In this document: one piece after another, positions 1 to 8,519 of the stretch
Layout: every line of letters begins with the position of its first letter
How positions within the stretch are numbered: the stretch's first letter is position 1
From: Rhizobiaceae bacterium
GTDB lineage: Bacteria > Pseudomonadota > Alphaproteobacteria > Rhizobiales > Rhizobiaceae
NCBI GenBank assembly: GCA_019635775.1
Contig: JAHBYU010000001.1
Coordinates: 1 to 64,000 of the forward strand
Direction of reading: 5' to 3'
DNA length: 64,000 bases
The notes under the pieces: generated by a model
What the model was told of the DNA's origin: nothing
The model's input: only the letters and a program-made list of their open reading frames with translations
Database searches by the model: none
Program-made: the position numbers and the translations under genes

Positions 1-874
1 CTCCGTCACGGAGGGGCAGTTCCACGGATAGCGCGTTACCGTCTCTCCGGTAGGAGGAAGGTGGCATGTGAGCTGCAACCCGCACTCCAGACTTGTAAGA
101 CATCAAGCGATCGGCAACTGCCCGCATGTACTCAAGCGGCGACTGGCAAGCTCTCTCCCAATACGTCTCGACCCGCTTCAGGTTGAAGGTCTCAGTACCG
201 AAAAGCGGTGATGTACCCGGGAGCAACAATGCTCCCCTCATACGCTCCCTCAAGAAGTTGAATGACGACACGATGTAGGCATCACGATGTGCGGCGTACG
301 TTGCATGTCGAGCGTGTCGGAGCTTCGATGTTTCGATGATGCAGTTGTCGTTGTCGTCGAGGATGTATTCCACCCCGTTGTTCCGGGCTAAAGGGGCCGT
401 CAACAGCCTCTCAACGGGGACGTCGTAACCCACAAGGTCGCGCATAAAACTATGCCTGAAGAACCTAGTTGGATTGAACGATAGGTTCCCACCTACAGTA
501 AAAGCTGTTTGACCGCGATCGTTAACACGTCGATGGATGGAGAGCCGGCCCGCGATCAGGGACAGCCCAGCAGGTGTTCGGTACTTTACGTTAGACTTGG
601 AGCGGAACCGCACGCTGCTTGTAGCTCCTCGCGTCTGCGGCACGTTGAAGAATGCGCCGCGTCCGTCAGGTAGCTCTCTGAAGCGGGTGGAGGCCTCCTC
701 TTCGCCTCTGTATCGGGCAAGGGCGTTCAGCAGTCCGAGACCGTCGAGGTCGTTGCCGTACAGGCGCAAACCATCCCAGTCTATGTCGATCTTGTCCTGC
801 TTTGCAGCTTGCGGGGTGAACTCATGATCTGTGAAAGCATCCCCGAGAGTACCAACCAATAAAGGGTATACCAT
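1..874 (-). CDS. Unrecognised protein, partial (3' end outside window)
   Basis: I translated an uninterrupted frame of about 291 codons on the minus strand, from an ATG at 874 to the left edge with no stop. The protein begins MVYPLLVGTLGDAF and has no signal peptide or obvious membrane segment. It is rich in charged and aromatic residues, and I do not recognise the family. It lies 36 bases after the integrase stop in the same direction, so it is probably cargo of the same integrated element and perhaps co-transcribed. No good Shine-Dalgarno is visible close to this ATG (a GGAG sits about 15 bases away), so the start is uncertain. There is no other ATG, GTG or TTG between it and the upstream stop. 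A phage or island protein is possible but unproven. Confidence 0.6.
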   Translation of the reverse strand, partial: MVYPLLVGTLGDAFTDHEFTPQAAKQDKIDIDWDGLRLYGNDLDGLGLLNALARYRGEEEASTRFRELPDGRGAFFNVPQTRGATSSVRFRSKSNVKYRTPAGLSLIAGRLSIHRRVNDRGQTAFTVGGNLSFNPTRFFRHSFMRDLVGYDVPVERLLTAPLARNNGVEYILDDNDNCIIETSKLRHARHATYAAHRDAYIVSSFNFLRERMRGALLLPGTSPLFGTETFNLKRVETYWERACQSPLEYMRAVADRLMSYKSGVRVAAHMPPSSYRRDGNALSVELPLRDG

Positions 875-910
875 GTAGGCCCACTGTAACGTCTCCGGCG
901 AGCGAAGATG

Positions 911-2725
911 CTACGACTGCGCATCAGGGTCCAGCAAATGTTCCGTTTTCAGACCCGGGTAACTCAGACGCTGCAGAGCCAGATCAAGCTTGGCCAGAGC
1001 TTGACCCGCTCCATAGCGCTCGTCCATGGACCGCTGTGCTCTCCAACCATTGATGGCCTCGCGTAGTTCTAACGGCGCATCAGCGTCTCGTAACGCGTCG
1101 TTGAACGAGTTACGGAAGCTATGGAAGACAAGCCTGCGCGGCTTCCAGACCCCCGCCTTTCTTAGGTTGCTAGCGAAGCGCTTGGAGTAGGTGTCTGATG
1201 GTTTCTCGCCTGCGCTTCCTACTGTTGCCTCAGGGAAGAGACGACCGTCGGGCTGCTCTGCGGCCCACTTCAAGAACCCGATCCGCTTCAGCATGTTGTG
1301 CACGGGGATGCTGCGTACCGCGTTCTTGGTCTTCACCCTCTTCGAGAACCCTGTGCCGGTGTAGTCCGCATGATCCTGATCAGTTACCCGGATGAAGTCG
1401 ATGCCATCGGCCGAGACAGCAACATCCGCACGCTCCAATTGGAGTATCTCGTTCATCCTCATGCCAGTCCACAACGCGATGATAGGTGCCCAGTACCGAT
1501 GTCGGCGGACGATGTGAGGACCCGGCGTATGGCATCCATGTTCATCGTCGACGCAACCGTGGAATAGAGGCAGGCCAAAGATCGCGTTCAGATGCGCGAC
1601 TGTGAAGGGCTCGTAGGTTTGCTCACGAGCTTCATGCTTCTTTCGGAAGCCTTTAGGAACGGCCACCGAGAGACCCTGCCAAGGGTTCTTGTCAAGCCAA
1701 CCTTCTTGGACAGCGAGGTTGAACGCGCTGTTGAACACTTGAATATGCTTCTGCGCTTCGTCAAAGCGAGCCGCTTTGCACCCAACCTTAAGTTCATGAC
1801 GCTCAGCGGCCTGTCGAAGCGTTAGGTTCTTGTAGTGCTGGGTCGCGTGCGAGGGGATGGTCGGCAGGAGCGCAACGACTTCCCGGCAGAGCTCACGGGT
1901 CACTGAGGTCAAGCCAAAGTCACTTCCCCACTCTTCCTCCAGGCATCGGAAGGGTAGCTTGTACTGAGCTTGCCGTGATTGCGTGACGCTGGAACCGCGC
2001 TGTTCCATGAAGAGCGTCTTCAGGTCACGGATGGACTTCAGCGGCTTGGCGGACGTATGACCAAGCTTGTGCGGAGCGGGGCTGCCAAATAGCTCGTCTC
2101 TGGAAGCAGGAAGTTCGCCACTCCACAAAGCTTCATACCGGCGTTCAGCCAGCACAAGATCGGCCCGCTCCATCAGTCTGCACAGCAGTTGAAAAGAGCG
2201 ATCAGACCTGAGGTCGGCGAAGCGCACCAGCAGCTCCCTGTCATCTTCGTCGTGCTTCAGACGGGACAAGACGCCGTGTTCTTGGAGCAACCTCAAGGCG
2301 CGCTGCTGGGTCATACGAACCTCTCCGGAAGCGGCGCGGATCGCCCATGTCACCGCATCGCCTGCATCGGCAAGTAGCTCAGTGTACCCGGGTTCATCGG
2401 GATCGGCGAAGTAGGCTCCACCTTGCAGGTTATCGGTATGACGTGAATTGAAGTATATAAGCGCAAAGTGCTGAGCAGCCTCTGCCGTCAACGTGGCAGA
2501 GGCTTGCGGTTGTTGCCGACTAACTCCAAGCCGCGTCAACTCAGCATCGGTCTTAAACGCAAACTGGTTTGCTTTCTGCTTTAGTTCGCTAGCAGTTGAG
2601 TACCGCACCCGCTCAACGAACGCAGTCTTGCCCGCCAGTTTTTGGAGCTTGGCAGGGATGTTCCGCTTGAACTTCTGATCGCCCGGCTTGCCGACAAGAT
2701 ACTTTGGTTTGGCCACGTCTTCCAT
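911..2725 (-). CDS. Site-specific tyrosine recombinase (integrase)
   Basis: This is a phage-type integrase of about 604 aa that catalyses site-specific recombination through a tyrosine nucleophile. The C-terminal catalytic domain shows the expected residues (numbered from this start): Arg423 in WTGMRMNEIL, a lysine in the VKTKNAVRS beta-hairpin (about 465), His535 and Arg538 in HSFRNSF, and Tyr571 in DERYGAG. The N-terminus has a lysine/arginine-rich segment like the arm-type or SAM-like region of island integrases. The frame is open up to a TTG at 2782, but ATG 2725 starts a more typical N-terminus (MEDVAKPKYL). Neither start has a clear Shine-Dalgarno. The gene begins less than 100 bases from the 3' end of the tRNA-Met gene and points away from it, the usual arrangement for a tRNA-targeting integrative element extending left out of the window. 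Confidence 0.93.
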   Translation of the reverse strand: MEDVAKPKYLVGKPGDQKFKRNIPAKLQKLAGKTAFVERVRYSTASELKQKANQFAFKTDAELTRLGVSRQQPQASATLTAEAAQHFALIYFNSRHTDNLQGGAYFADPDEPGYTELLADAGDAVTWAIRAASGEVRMTQQRALRLLQEHGVLSRLKHDEDDRELLVRFADLRSDRSFQLLCRLMERADLVLAERRYEALWSGELPASRDELFGSPAPHKLGHTSAKPLKSIRDLKTLFMEQRGSSVTQSRQAQYKLPFRCLEEEWGSDFGLTSVTRELCREVVALLPTIPSHATQHYKNLTLRQAAERHELKVGCKAARFDEAQKHIQVFNSAFNLAVQEGWLDKNPWQGLSVAVPKGFRKKHEAREQTYEPFTVAHLNAIFGLPLFHGCVDDEHGCHTPGPHIVRRHRYWAPIIALWTGMRMNEILQLERADVAVSADGIDFIRVTDQDHADYTGTGFSKRVKTKNAVRSIPVHNMLKRIGFLKWAAEQPDGRLFPEATVGSAGEKPSDTYSKRFASNLRKAGVWKPRRLVFHSFRNSFNDALRDADAPLELREAINGWRAQRSMDERYGAGQALAKLDLALQRLSYPGLKTEHLLDPDAQS

Positions 2726-2817
2726 CCTCGAAAGGTACCAGACAAAGGTACCGGTTGCGAGAAGAAAGCCGTTCAAAACCAAGCTTTTGTAGGCTTATCA
2801 GTCCTTTAGGAGGTGAC

Positions 2818-2894
2818 TGGTAGCGGAGGAGGGATTTGAACCCCCGACACAAGGATTATGATTCCTCTGCTCTAACCAACTGAGCTACTCCGCC
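2818..2894 (-). tRNA. tRNA-Met (anticodon CAT), probable attachment site
   Basis: The minus strand folds as a complete tRNA. It has a GGCGGAG/CTCCGCT acceptor stem, a D-arm GCTC-AGTTGGTTA-GAGC, an anticodon stem GAGGA/TCCTT (one G-U pair) around loop ATCATAA with anticodon CAT, a T-arm with GTTCAAATC, and an encoded CCA at 2818-2820. The sequence matches the elongator tRNA-Met pattern of alphaproteobacteria rather than the initiator. The integrase gene sits directly at its 3' end, so the 3' half of the tRNA is the likely attB/attL core. A second copy of that segment would be expected at the far end of the island, outside this window. Confidence 0.96.
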
Positions 2895-2939
2895 ATACCG
2901 GAAGGGTCGCTGTAGCGACGCTCCCGCCAAGGTCGGGCG

Positions 2940-2969
2940 GATATACGGTTCGAGTACCGAACCTGTCAA
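2940..2969 (-). promoter_or_regulatory. Sigma70-type promoter of tRNA-Met
   Basis: On the minus strand a perfect TTGACA (-35, 2969-2964) is followed after 18 bases by TATATC (-10, 2945-2940), about 45 bases before the tRNA 5' end. The spacer contains an inverted repeat GGTTCG-N5-CGAACC. A strong promoter is expected for a tRNA gene. The palindrome in the spacer has no assigned role. Confidence 0.6.
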
Positions 2970-3182
2970 GCTCGCAAGACGATATGCGGCCTTGGCTTTC
3001 TGCCACCCCATCTGCATGAGATGCCGGTTATGCCGCGGGGCTGCCTGACGCCCGAACTCATAACGCCACACGCGACATTCAATTGCGCCGATTTATCACC
3101 AGGAGCTGCTTTGCAGCCATACGACTTGAGTTCGGGGGGCAGCACCGCTATGTGTCCGCCACAATTTCCTGAGTTGGCTTTG

Positions 3183-4136
3183 ATGAAACCGCGCATAGCA
3201 GTCCTCGGTTGCGGCTACTGGGGCTCAAACCACATCCGCACTCTGAAAGGTCTCGGCGCGCTGCATGCCGTGTCCGACATGAACCGCGCGCGCGCTGAAG
3301 GGTTTGCCTCCGAACAGGGCTGCCTTGCGATTGATCCCGACGAGTTGTTCGATCGCGAGGACGTGGACGCCATTGTCATGGCCCTTCCGCCGCAATTCCA
3401 CTCCGAGCTGGCTGTGCGCGCCGTCGAAGCCGGAAAAGACGTTCTGGTCGAGAAGCCGATCGCGCTGACTGTTGCTGACGGAGAGCGGGCCGTTGCCGCG
3501 GCCAGGAATCGATCCCGCATCTTCATGGTTGGACATGTGCTTCGCTTTCATCCGGCTTTCGAGCAGCTCAAGGCCCTGATCGATGCGGGTGACATCGGAG
3601 AGGTGAAGTATATCCACTCCCATCGCCTCGGACTGGGCAAATTCCATACGGAGAACGACGCGCTCTGGGATCTAGCGCCGCACGACCTTTCGATGATCCT
3701 TGCGATCACCGGGGTGCCTCCCTTGGAGGTTCGGGGAGAGGGCGCCGCCCTGCTCGACCACCTCTCTGATTTCGCTCATGTCCACATGCGCTTTCCAAAC
3801 GGCATTCGCAGCCACCTTTTTACGTCTCGCCTGAATCCCTACCGCGAGAGGAAGTTGACCGTGGTGGGGACGAAGGCGATGGTCGTGTTTGATGATGTGG
3901 AGCCCTGGGAGCGCAAGCTGGCCGTTTATCGGCATGCTGTCTGGCAGGATAGCGGGCACTGGGCGTTCACAGCCAACGAGCCTTCTTATGTCGAAGTCGA
4001 ACAAGGCATGCCGTTGACGCGTGAACTCGAGCACTTCATCGATTGCGTGGTGACGAGGGCTGAACCCCGCACAGGCGGCGAAGAGGCGATAACCGTTCTG
4101 AAGATACTTACGGCCGGCACCGTCGTGCACGTCTGA
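3183..4136 (+). CDS. Gfo/Idh/MocA family NAD(P)-dependent oxidoreductase
   Basis: A protein of 317 aa with an N-terminal Rossmann fold (IAVLGCGYWGSNH, GxGxxG type), then the family lysine motif EKPIALT (the EKP core of this family) and a C-terminal beta-sheet substrate domain. It probably oxidises or reduces a sugar or cyclitol derivative, and the substrate cannot be read from sequence. The frame is open upstream to 3021, but the preceding residues do not look like the family. ATG 3183 begins exactly at the Rossmann strand, although the Shine-Dalgarno there is weak. The gene ends immediately before the mnmA stop (convergent, no gap). It lies just outside the tRNA-bounded island, so it belongs to the core chromosome. 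Confidence 0.88.
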   Translation: MKPRIAVLGCGYWGSNHIRTLKGLGALHAVSDMNRARAEGFASEQGCLAIDPDELFDREDVDAIVMALPPQFHSELAVRAVEAGKDVLVEKPIALTVADGERAVAAARNRSRIFMVGHVLRFHPAFEQLKALIDAGDIGEVKYIHSHRLGLGKFHTENDALWDLAPHDLSMILAITGVPPLEVRGEGAALLDHLSDFAHVHMRFPNGIRSHLFTSRLNPYRERKLTVVGTKAMVVFDDVEPWERKLAVYRHAVWQDSGHWAFTANEPSYVEVEQGMPLTRELEHFIDCVVTRAEPRTGGEEAITVLKILTAGTVVHV

Positions 4137-5342
4137 CTATTGCGCTGGAACGCCGTTACGAAGCCCTTCCAGCCTCGCGAGCATGGCCTCTGCCTCCTGG
4201 CCGCGCTCTGACCTGTCAATGAAGCCGCCACCGAGTACGCGTGCGTCGTTGCCGTCGCTCTCGTAGAGCACACATGCCTGTCCGCGGGCAATTCCTGACT
4301 CGCCCTCGCCAAGCTCCACCCAGACGGACGAGCCGTCGGCATGCAGAACCGCCGGACGAGGAGGACGAGTCGAGCGAACCTTGGCGTAAAGCTCCACGCC
4401 CTCCGCAGGCATGTCTGTGAGCGGAACGTCACCGAGCCAATTCGTGTCACGAAGAAAGACGCGGCGCGTTTCTAGCGCTTCGCGCGGTCCCACGACAACC
4501 CGACTGCGCCCGGCGTCGATGTGGATGACGTATAGAGGCTCGCCCGACGCGATGCCGATGCCACGCCTCTGGCCGACCGTGTAGCGCAGTATGCCGTCAT
4601 GCCGCCCGAGGATCCGCCCGTCGATATGGACGATGTCGCCGGGATTCGCGGCAGCAGGCCTGAGCTTTTCGATGATGTCGGAATACTTTCCCTGCGGCAC
4701 GAAGCAGATGTCCTGGCTATCGGCCTTGGCAGCCACGACCAGCCCCATCTCCTCGGCGATCGCGCGCACCGCGGGCTTGGACATGCCGCCCAACGGAAAA
4801 CGCAGATAATCGACCTGCGCCTGTGTCGTGGCGAAGAGGAAGTAGCTCTGGTCGCGGTCGGCGTCGACCGGACGGTAGAGGGCACGGTGCATGCCGTTCG
4901 GGCGGCTACGAATATAGTGGCCGGTGGCGAGCGCGTCAGCGCCCAGTTCCTTCGCCGTGGTTAGCAGGTCGGCAAACTTGACGGTCTGGTTGCAGGATAC
5001 GCAGGGAATAGGCGTTTCACCCGCGACATAGCTTGCGGCGAAGGGGTCTATCACTGCCTCGCGGAAGCGCTGCTCGTAGTTCAGCACGTAATGAGGAATG
5101 CCCAGGGTCTCGGCGACTCTTCGCGCGTCGGCAATGTCCTGTCCCGCGCAGCATGAACCGGTCCGATGAACTGCAGCGCCGTGATCGTAGAGCTGAAGTG
5201 TCATGCCAACGACATCGTAGCCTTCCCGCTTTAGCAAGCCGGCCACGACGGACGAATCGACGCCGCCCGACATCGCGACGACGACACGGGTATCTTCCGG
5301 CCTTCCGGGAAGGTCGAGGCTGTTCATCAACATGGTGTCCAT
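4137..5342 (-). CDS. mnmA: tRNA-specific 2-thiouridylase MnmA
   Basis: MnmA adenylates and thiolates U34 in the wobble position of tRNA-Lys, -Glu and -Gln, taking sulfur from a persulfide relay. The 401-aa protein shows the N-terminal PP-loop [10 protein letters not shown], the catalytic cysteine in [11 protein letters not shown] and the second cysteine in [11 protein letters not shown], followed by the C-terminal beta-barrel. The length is normal for rhizobial MnmA. Three in-frame ATGs (5342, 5333, 5327) open the gene and none has a strong Shine-Dalgarno, so the exact start is unsettled by a few residues. Its promoter region is shared with the divergent sciP gene. Confidence 0.96.
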   Translation of the reverse strand: MDTMLMNSLDLPGRPEDTRVVVAMSGGVDSSVVAGLLKREGYDVVGMTLQLYDHGAAVHRTGSCCAGQDIADARRVAETLGIPHYVLNYEQRFREAVIDPFAASYVAGETPIPCVSCNQTVKFADLLTTAKELGADALATGHYIRSRPNGMHRALYRPVDADRDQSYFLFATTQAQVDYLRFPLGGMSKPAVRAIAEEMGLVVAAKADSQDICFVPQGKYSDIIEKLRPAAANPGDIVHIDGRILGRHDGILRYTVGQRRGIGIASGEPLYVIHIDAGRSRVVVGPREALETRRVFLRDTNWLGDVPLTDMPAEGVELYAKVRSTRPPRPAVLHADGSSVWVELGEGESGIARGQACVLYESDGNDARVLGGGFIDRSERGQEAEAMLARLEGLRNGVPAQ

Positions 5343-5483
5343 TGCTGGCGGCCAATGCCGCTTGCCGGAATATAGGTCAACCCGGGTCTTTACGCCAACC
5401 GGACCTGCAACTGAGAGAAATGGGCCGGTGCCTCAAGTCTTAATGAAATCCCTAACGCGGGATTCAGGAACCTTACTTACGCA

Positions 5484-5498
5484 TTAGGAAACGCTTAG
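5484..5498. promoter_or_regulatory. Candidate CtrA-type box upstream of sciP
   Basis: TTAG-N7-TTAG, one mismatch per half-site from the TTAA-N7-TTAA CtrA consensus, lies about 75 bases before the sciP ATG. A GANTC methylation site (GATTC, 5461-5465) is 18 bases further upstream. In Caulobacter sciP is a CtrA target. Binding here is inference from the sequence only. Confidence 0.35.
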
Positions 5499-5571
5499 GC
5501 AATTTTTAAAGCTGTGGCCGTAATGTGACAAGCGTTGCGTCTGTAGCGTTGTAGTTGCGTAGAGAGTTGAG

Positions 5572-5847
5572 ATGACCGATCTTATTAGACCGCGCGTCAA
5601 ATACGTGATTGGCCCGGACGGAAGTCCGCTTACGATTGCGGATCTCCCGCCTTCCAACACAAGGCGTTGGGTCATCCGCAGGAAGGCCGAGGTTGTTGCC
5701 GCCGTGCGAGGGGGTCTGCTCAGCCTGGAGGAGGCCTGCCAGCGCTACAAGCTGACCACCGAGGAGTTCCTGTCATGGCAGGCCTCCATTGATGAATATG
5801 GCCTTGCAGGCCTGCGCACGACGCGCATACAGCAATATCGACACTAG
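5572..5847 (+). CDS. sciP: CtrA inhibitor SciP (DUF1153)
   Basis: A small helix-turn-helix protein of 91 aa that matches the SciP/DUF1153 family in length and in its core (RWVIRRKAEVVAAVRGGLLS, then LSWQASIDEYG). In Caulobacter, SciP binds CtrA at its target promoters and blocks recruitment of RNA polymerase in G1. It is encoded 1.4 kb from ctrA here. Its TAG stop overlaps the stop of the convergent PqiA-like gene. A possible CtrA box upstream suggests the usual feedback loop. Confidence 0.94.
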   Translation: MTDLIRPRVKYVIGPDGSPLTIADLPPSNTRRWVIRRKAEVVAAVRGGLLSLEEACQRYKLTTEEFLSWQASIDEYGLAGLRTTRIQQYRH

Positions 5848-6317
5848 CTGCTTGTTTCCCGGCTCCGTTTCAGCAGCGTTAATGCTGTCGCGGTAAGCAG
5901 GGCGGAAGCCGCGAAAAACCAGAGCCCGGGTTGCGTGATCGCGGTCGCCAGGCCACTGGTCTTTGCGGCAAATATGACAAGCGCGACAAGCATCACGTCC
6001 AGCATCGACCAGTTCGACAGAGCTCCCAGCCATGCCGGGATCCGCTCGGTATTTCCTGGACCGCCATATGCAATGACATGCAGTAGTGCGAGTTTCACGC
6101 AGGGCAAGGCCATCGAGAAAAGCGCGATGATCGCCGCCAGCAGCATTTCCTCGTTTGCCCACAGATCGCCTACAATGCGTAGCAGGGAAGGCTCATCCGT
6201 AAGGAAATAAAGCCTTTCAACCCTGACAAGAGGCAGGACAAGCCCGAAGCCGAGCGACAGGGTTGCGGCCAGCAATACGAGGGGAACTGCAAAGCGCATC
6301 CGCTTCGAATATCGCAA
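5844..6317 (-). CDS. Paraquat-inducible protein A family membrane protein
   Basis: A protein of 157 aa with four predicted membrane segments (roughly residues 9-30, 58-80, 100-120 and 128-148). It shows the PqiA family signature around NWSMLDVMLVALVIF. PqiA-type proteins are inner-membrane parts of MCE-linked envelope lipid transport, but no MCE-domain partner is visible here. It is a single-domain form, about half the length of E. coli PqiA. It stands alone, convergent with sciP with overlapping stops. Its precise role is unknown. Confidence 0.8.
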   Translation of the reverse strand: MRYSKRMRFAVPLVLLAATLSLGFGLVLPLVRVERLYFLTDEPSLLRIVGDLWANEEMLLAAIIALFSMALPCVKLALLHVIAYGGPGNTERIPAWLGALSNWSMLDVMLVALVIFAAKTSGLATAITQPGLWFFAASALLTATALTLLKRSRETSS

Positions 6318-6447
6318 GCGGGCAGGGGGATAAAGTGGACCTGGGGAACTAGGCCCGTTATTTCGTTCGGACGCTATCCCCGCTTATGAGCCGTGCCTGC
6401 GGCACGCACCGATCAAGGTCGGTGACCCGCTTATTCAAACCGGTGAT

Positions 6448-6825
6448 TCAGCCGATCATCGCGCTGCGCAGGCCAGCATCGCCGTCGCGATTCTTGGCAT
6501 CCCGCGATTCCAGGGCCTCCGCCTTGGAAAGCTCCGCTTCAGCTTCGGAGAGTATGGTTTCAGCCAGGTTCTTCTGCTGGAGGAGGTCCTGCTGGGAGTT
6601 GTACAAATTGTCCCTGCGCTGGCGCGCAGCCTTGGCGAAGGTCGGATAGGCGAAATGATTGGTGTCGGTGATGCCGGCTTTCTTTTCTTCGGCGGCGATC
6701 TGCAGATCGAGTTCGCTTGCCATGCGCTCGAACTCCGCGATCATCATGTCGAGCTGCGACAATTGCCTGCGCTTTTCGTTCACCTGAAACTGCTTCAGCC
6801 GAACAAGGTTGTCACGTGTCTTCAT
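6448..6825 (-). CDS. fliJ: Flagellar export protein FliJ
   Basis: A protein of 125 aa that is almost entirely a predicted helical coiled coil, with the rhizobial FliJ pattern (MKTRDNLVRLKQFQVNEKRR at the N-terminus and a conserved NHFAYPTFAKAA core). FliJ is the soluble stalk-like component of the flagellar type III export ATPase. The frame is open to 6855, but ATG 6825 matches family N-termini and has GGGAG nine bases upstream. The gene is divergent from ctrA across 431 bases, an arrangement also seen in other Rhizobiales, and may be controlled from the same region. Confidence 0.85.
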   Translation of the reverse strand: MKTRDNLVRLKQFQVNEKRRQLSQLDMMIAEFERMASELDLQIAAEEKKAGITDTNHFAYPTFAKAARQRRDNLYNSQQDLLQQKNLAETILSEAEAELSKAEALESRDAKNRDGDAGLRSAMIG

Positions 6826-7256
6826 CGTCCGAAACTCCCGGCTACGCTGACGCATTCTAAAACTACCGTCTCGCGTCGGCGACGGTTCCGACCGGGTATC
6901 ATAGGAAACAGAATCCTAAGATATTTTGCCGACGGTAACCATTCGTTTACGCGCATTGTTAATCATACGTGTCAGGACTTAAGGCGGGGTAAAAATCCGG
7001 GTTCGCAAACACTTCGAATTCAACGCTTCGGATCTCTCCGCTTATGGAACTTCGTTAATGTAACGCATGAGCAGTCGTAGCGTTAGATTCAACTTTAGAT
7101 TCAAGATGGTGTATCAGGCTGCTAAATTATTGGTTTCCGCTTGCCAAACTGAATTAGGTTTTGTTAACCATTCAATGGCAGCTTCTGATTCAGGCATGAA
7201 CTGCTCCGATACCGGGTGCCTCCTGAGACGGTCCGGCAGCAGAAAAGGGGAATAGA
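6826..7256. promoter_or_regulatory. fliJ-ctrA intergenic control region with GANTC sites
   Basis: This gene-free stretch is AT-rich relative to its surroundings. It contains four GANTC sites recognised by the cell-cycle methylase CcrM: GAATC 6911-6915 and GATTC at 7086-7090, 7098-7102 and 7187-7191. It also holds an ATTA-N7-TTAA element at 7153-7167, close to the CtrA consensus and ending in TTAACCAT, and the GTAA-N7-TTTA-like sequence near 6936. This fits methylation-dependent and autoregulated ctrA transcription as known in Caulobacter and Brucella. Individual promoters were not assigned. ctrA has a good Shine-Dalgarno (AAAAGGGGAATAG) before ATG 7257. Confidence 0.6.
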
Positions 7257-7952
7257 ATGCGTGTTCTGCTGATAGAAGATGACAGTGCGACCGCCCAGAG
7301 CATCGAACTGATGCTCAAGTCGGAAAGCTTCAATGTTTACACGACCGACCTCGGCGAGGAAGGCGTGGATCTGGGCAAGCTTTATGACTACGACATCATA
7401 CTGTTGGACCTGAACCTCCCCGACATGTCGGGCTATGAAGTCCTGAGAACCCTTCGGCTCTCGAAGGTGAAAACCCCTATTCTGATCCTCTCCGGTATGG
7501 CCGGCATCGAGGATAAGGTTCGCGGCCTCGGCTTTGGCGCCGACGACTATATGACGAAGCCCTTCCATAAGGACGAGCTCGTTGCCCGCATTCATGCGAT
7601 CGTGCGTCGTTCCAAAGGGCATGCCCAGTCGGTGATCCAGACAGGCGACCTGATCGTCAATCTCGACGCCAAGACGGTTGAGGTCGGCGGTCAACGCGTG
7701 CACCTGACCGGCAAGGAATACCAGATGCTGGAACTGCTTTCGCTTCGCAAAGGCACGACCCTCACCAAGGAAATGTTCCTCAACCATCTTTACGGTGGCA
7801 TGGACGAACCGGAACTGAAGATCATCGACGTGTTTATCTGCAAGCTGCGCAAGAAGCTCGACGCAGCATCCGGCGGCCAGAACTACATTGAAACGGTTTG
7901 GGGCCGCGGCTACGTCTTGCGCGAACCGGAAGATATTCGCGAAAGCGCCTGA
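7257..7952 (+). CDS. ctrA: Cell-cycle master response regulator CtrA
   Basis: CtrA is an OmpR-class regulator of 231 aa that controls division, motility and replication genes in alphaproteobacteria. The receiver domain (1-120) has acidic residues Glu7-Asp9, phospho-acceptor Asp51 in LLDLNLPD and Lys101 in YMTKPF. The winged-helix domain (about 125-225) shows the CtrA-specific [20 protein letters not shown] and LRKKLD...VWGRGYVL. The C-terminus RESA is typical of rhizobial CtrA rather than of Caulobacter. Its inhibitor SciP and its phosphotransferase ChpT are both encoded within 2 kb. A 9-bp hairpin terminator follows. Confidence 0.98.
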   Translation: MRVLLIEDDSATAQSIELMLKSESFNVYTTDLGEEGVDLGKLYDYDIILLDLNLPDMSGYEVLRTLRLSKVKTPILILSGMAGIEDKVRGLGFGADDYMTKPFHKDELVARIHAIVRRSKGHAQSVIQTGDLIVNLDAKTVEVGGQRVHLTGKEYQMLELLSLRKGTTLTKEMFLNHLYGGMDEPELKIIDVFICKLRKKLDAASGGQNYIETVWGRGYVLREPEDIRESA

Positions 7953-7973
7953 CCTACACGCAGATCGCCTTCC

Positions 7974-8000
7974 AAGACCCGGCCCTGGTGCCGGGTCTTT
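7974..8000 (+). terminator. ctrA transcription terminator
   Basis: A perfect 9-bp stem AAGACCCGG/CCGGGTCTT with an 8-base loop and a short T tract lies 21 bases after the ctrA stop. It separates ctrA from the convergent response-regulator gene. Confidence 0.7.
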
Positions 8001-8035
8001 GCATTTCAAGCCGTTCAAATAAAAGGGTTTTCAGG

Positions 8036-8404
8036 TCAGGCGGCGTTTTCCAGAACGCGAAAACGATCCAGCAATTGAGGCCGGTTGAACGGCTTGAGCA
8101 GATAGCCCTGCGCGCCTGCGCGCTTGGCGCGCATGATCGCGGCTATATCTACCTCGGTGAGGCAGACGGCGATCTGCGGTTTCAGCGCACTTTCTATGCC
8201 GCGCACCCTGCGAATGAATTCCACGGTGGTCATGTCGGGAAGGGCGCCGTCGACAACGATTATCTCGGGCATGTCAGCGGCACACATCGCGATGGCGTCG
8301 AAGCCGGTAGAAGCTTCCAGTATCTGAAGGTCCGGCCCGCCAAGGATACGTTTGGCCACCTTCCGGATGACAGACGAATCATCGACGAAAAGGCAGCGTT
8401 TCAT
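8036..8404 (-). CDS. Single-domain response regulator (CheY-like)
   Basis: A stand-alone receiver domain of 122 aa with no output domain. It shows Asp8-Asp9, phospho-acceptor Asp52 in IIVVDGALPDM, a switch threonine in AVCLTEVD and Lys in LLKPF. It lies downstream of chpT on the same strand (about 115 bases apart) and is convergent with ctrA. It is not CpdR or DivK, whose N-termini differ. The position suggests it shares the ChpT phosphorelay or is a CheY-type motility protein, and this is inferred only from neighbourhood. Similar unnamed regulators sit next to ctrA/chpT in other Rhizobiales. Confidence 0.85.
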   Translation of the reverse strand: MKRCLFVDDSSVIRKVAKRILGGPDLQILEASTGFDAIAMCAADMPEIIVVDGALPDMTTVEFIRRVRGIESALKPQIAVCLTEVDIAAIMRAKRAGAQGYLLKPFNRPQLLDRFRVLENAA

Positions 8405-8519
8405 TTCCCGTGACCTCTGCTTTTTGGCCGCCGGAGGATCAGGTCCGGCACAATGCAGGGACGATAGGACGCTTGCGTAAACAACCTGCGAAACGGTTAG
8501 GTAAAGATTTCGAAAAACG

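Noticed and set aside
7164-8018. 284-codon minus-strand frame over ctrA
   Set aside because: It is antisense to ctrA and its terminator.
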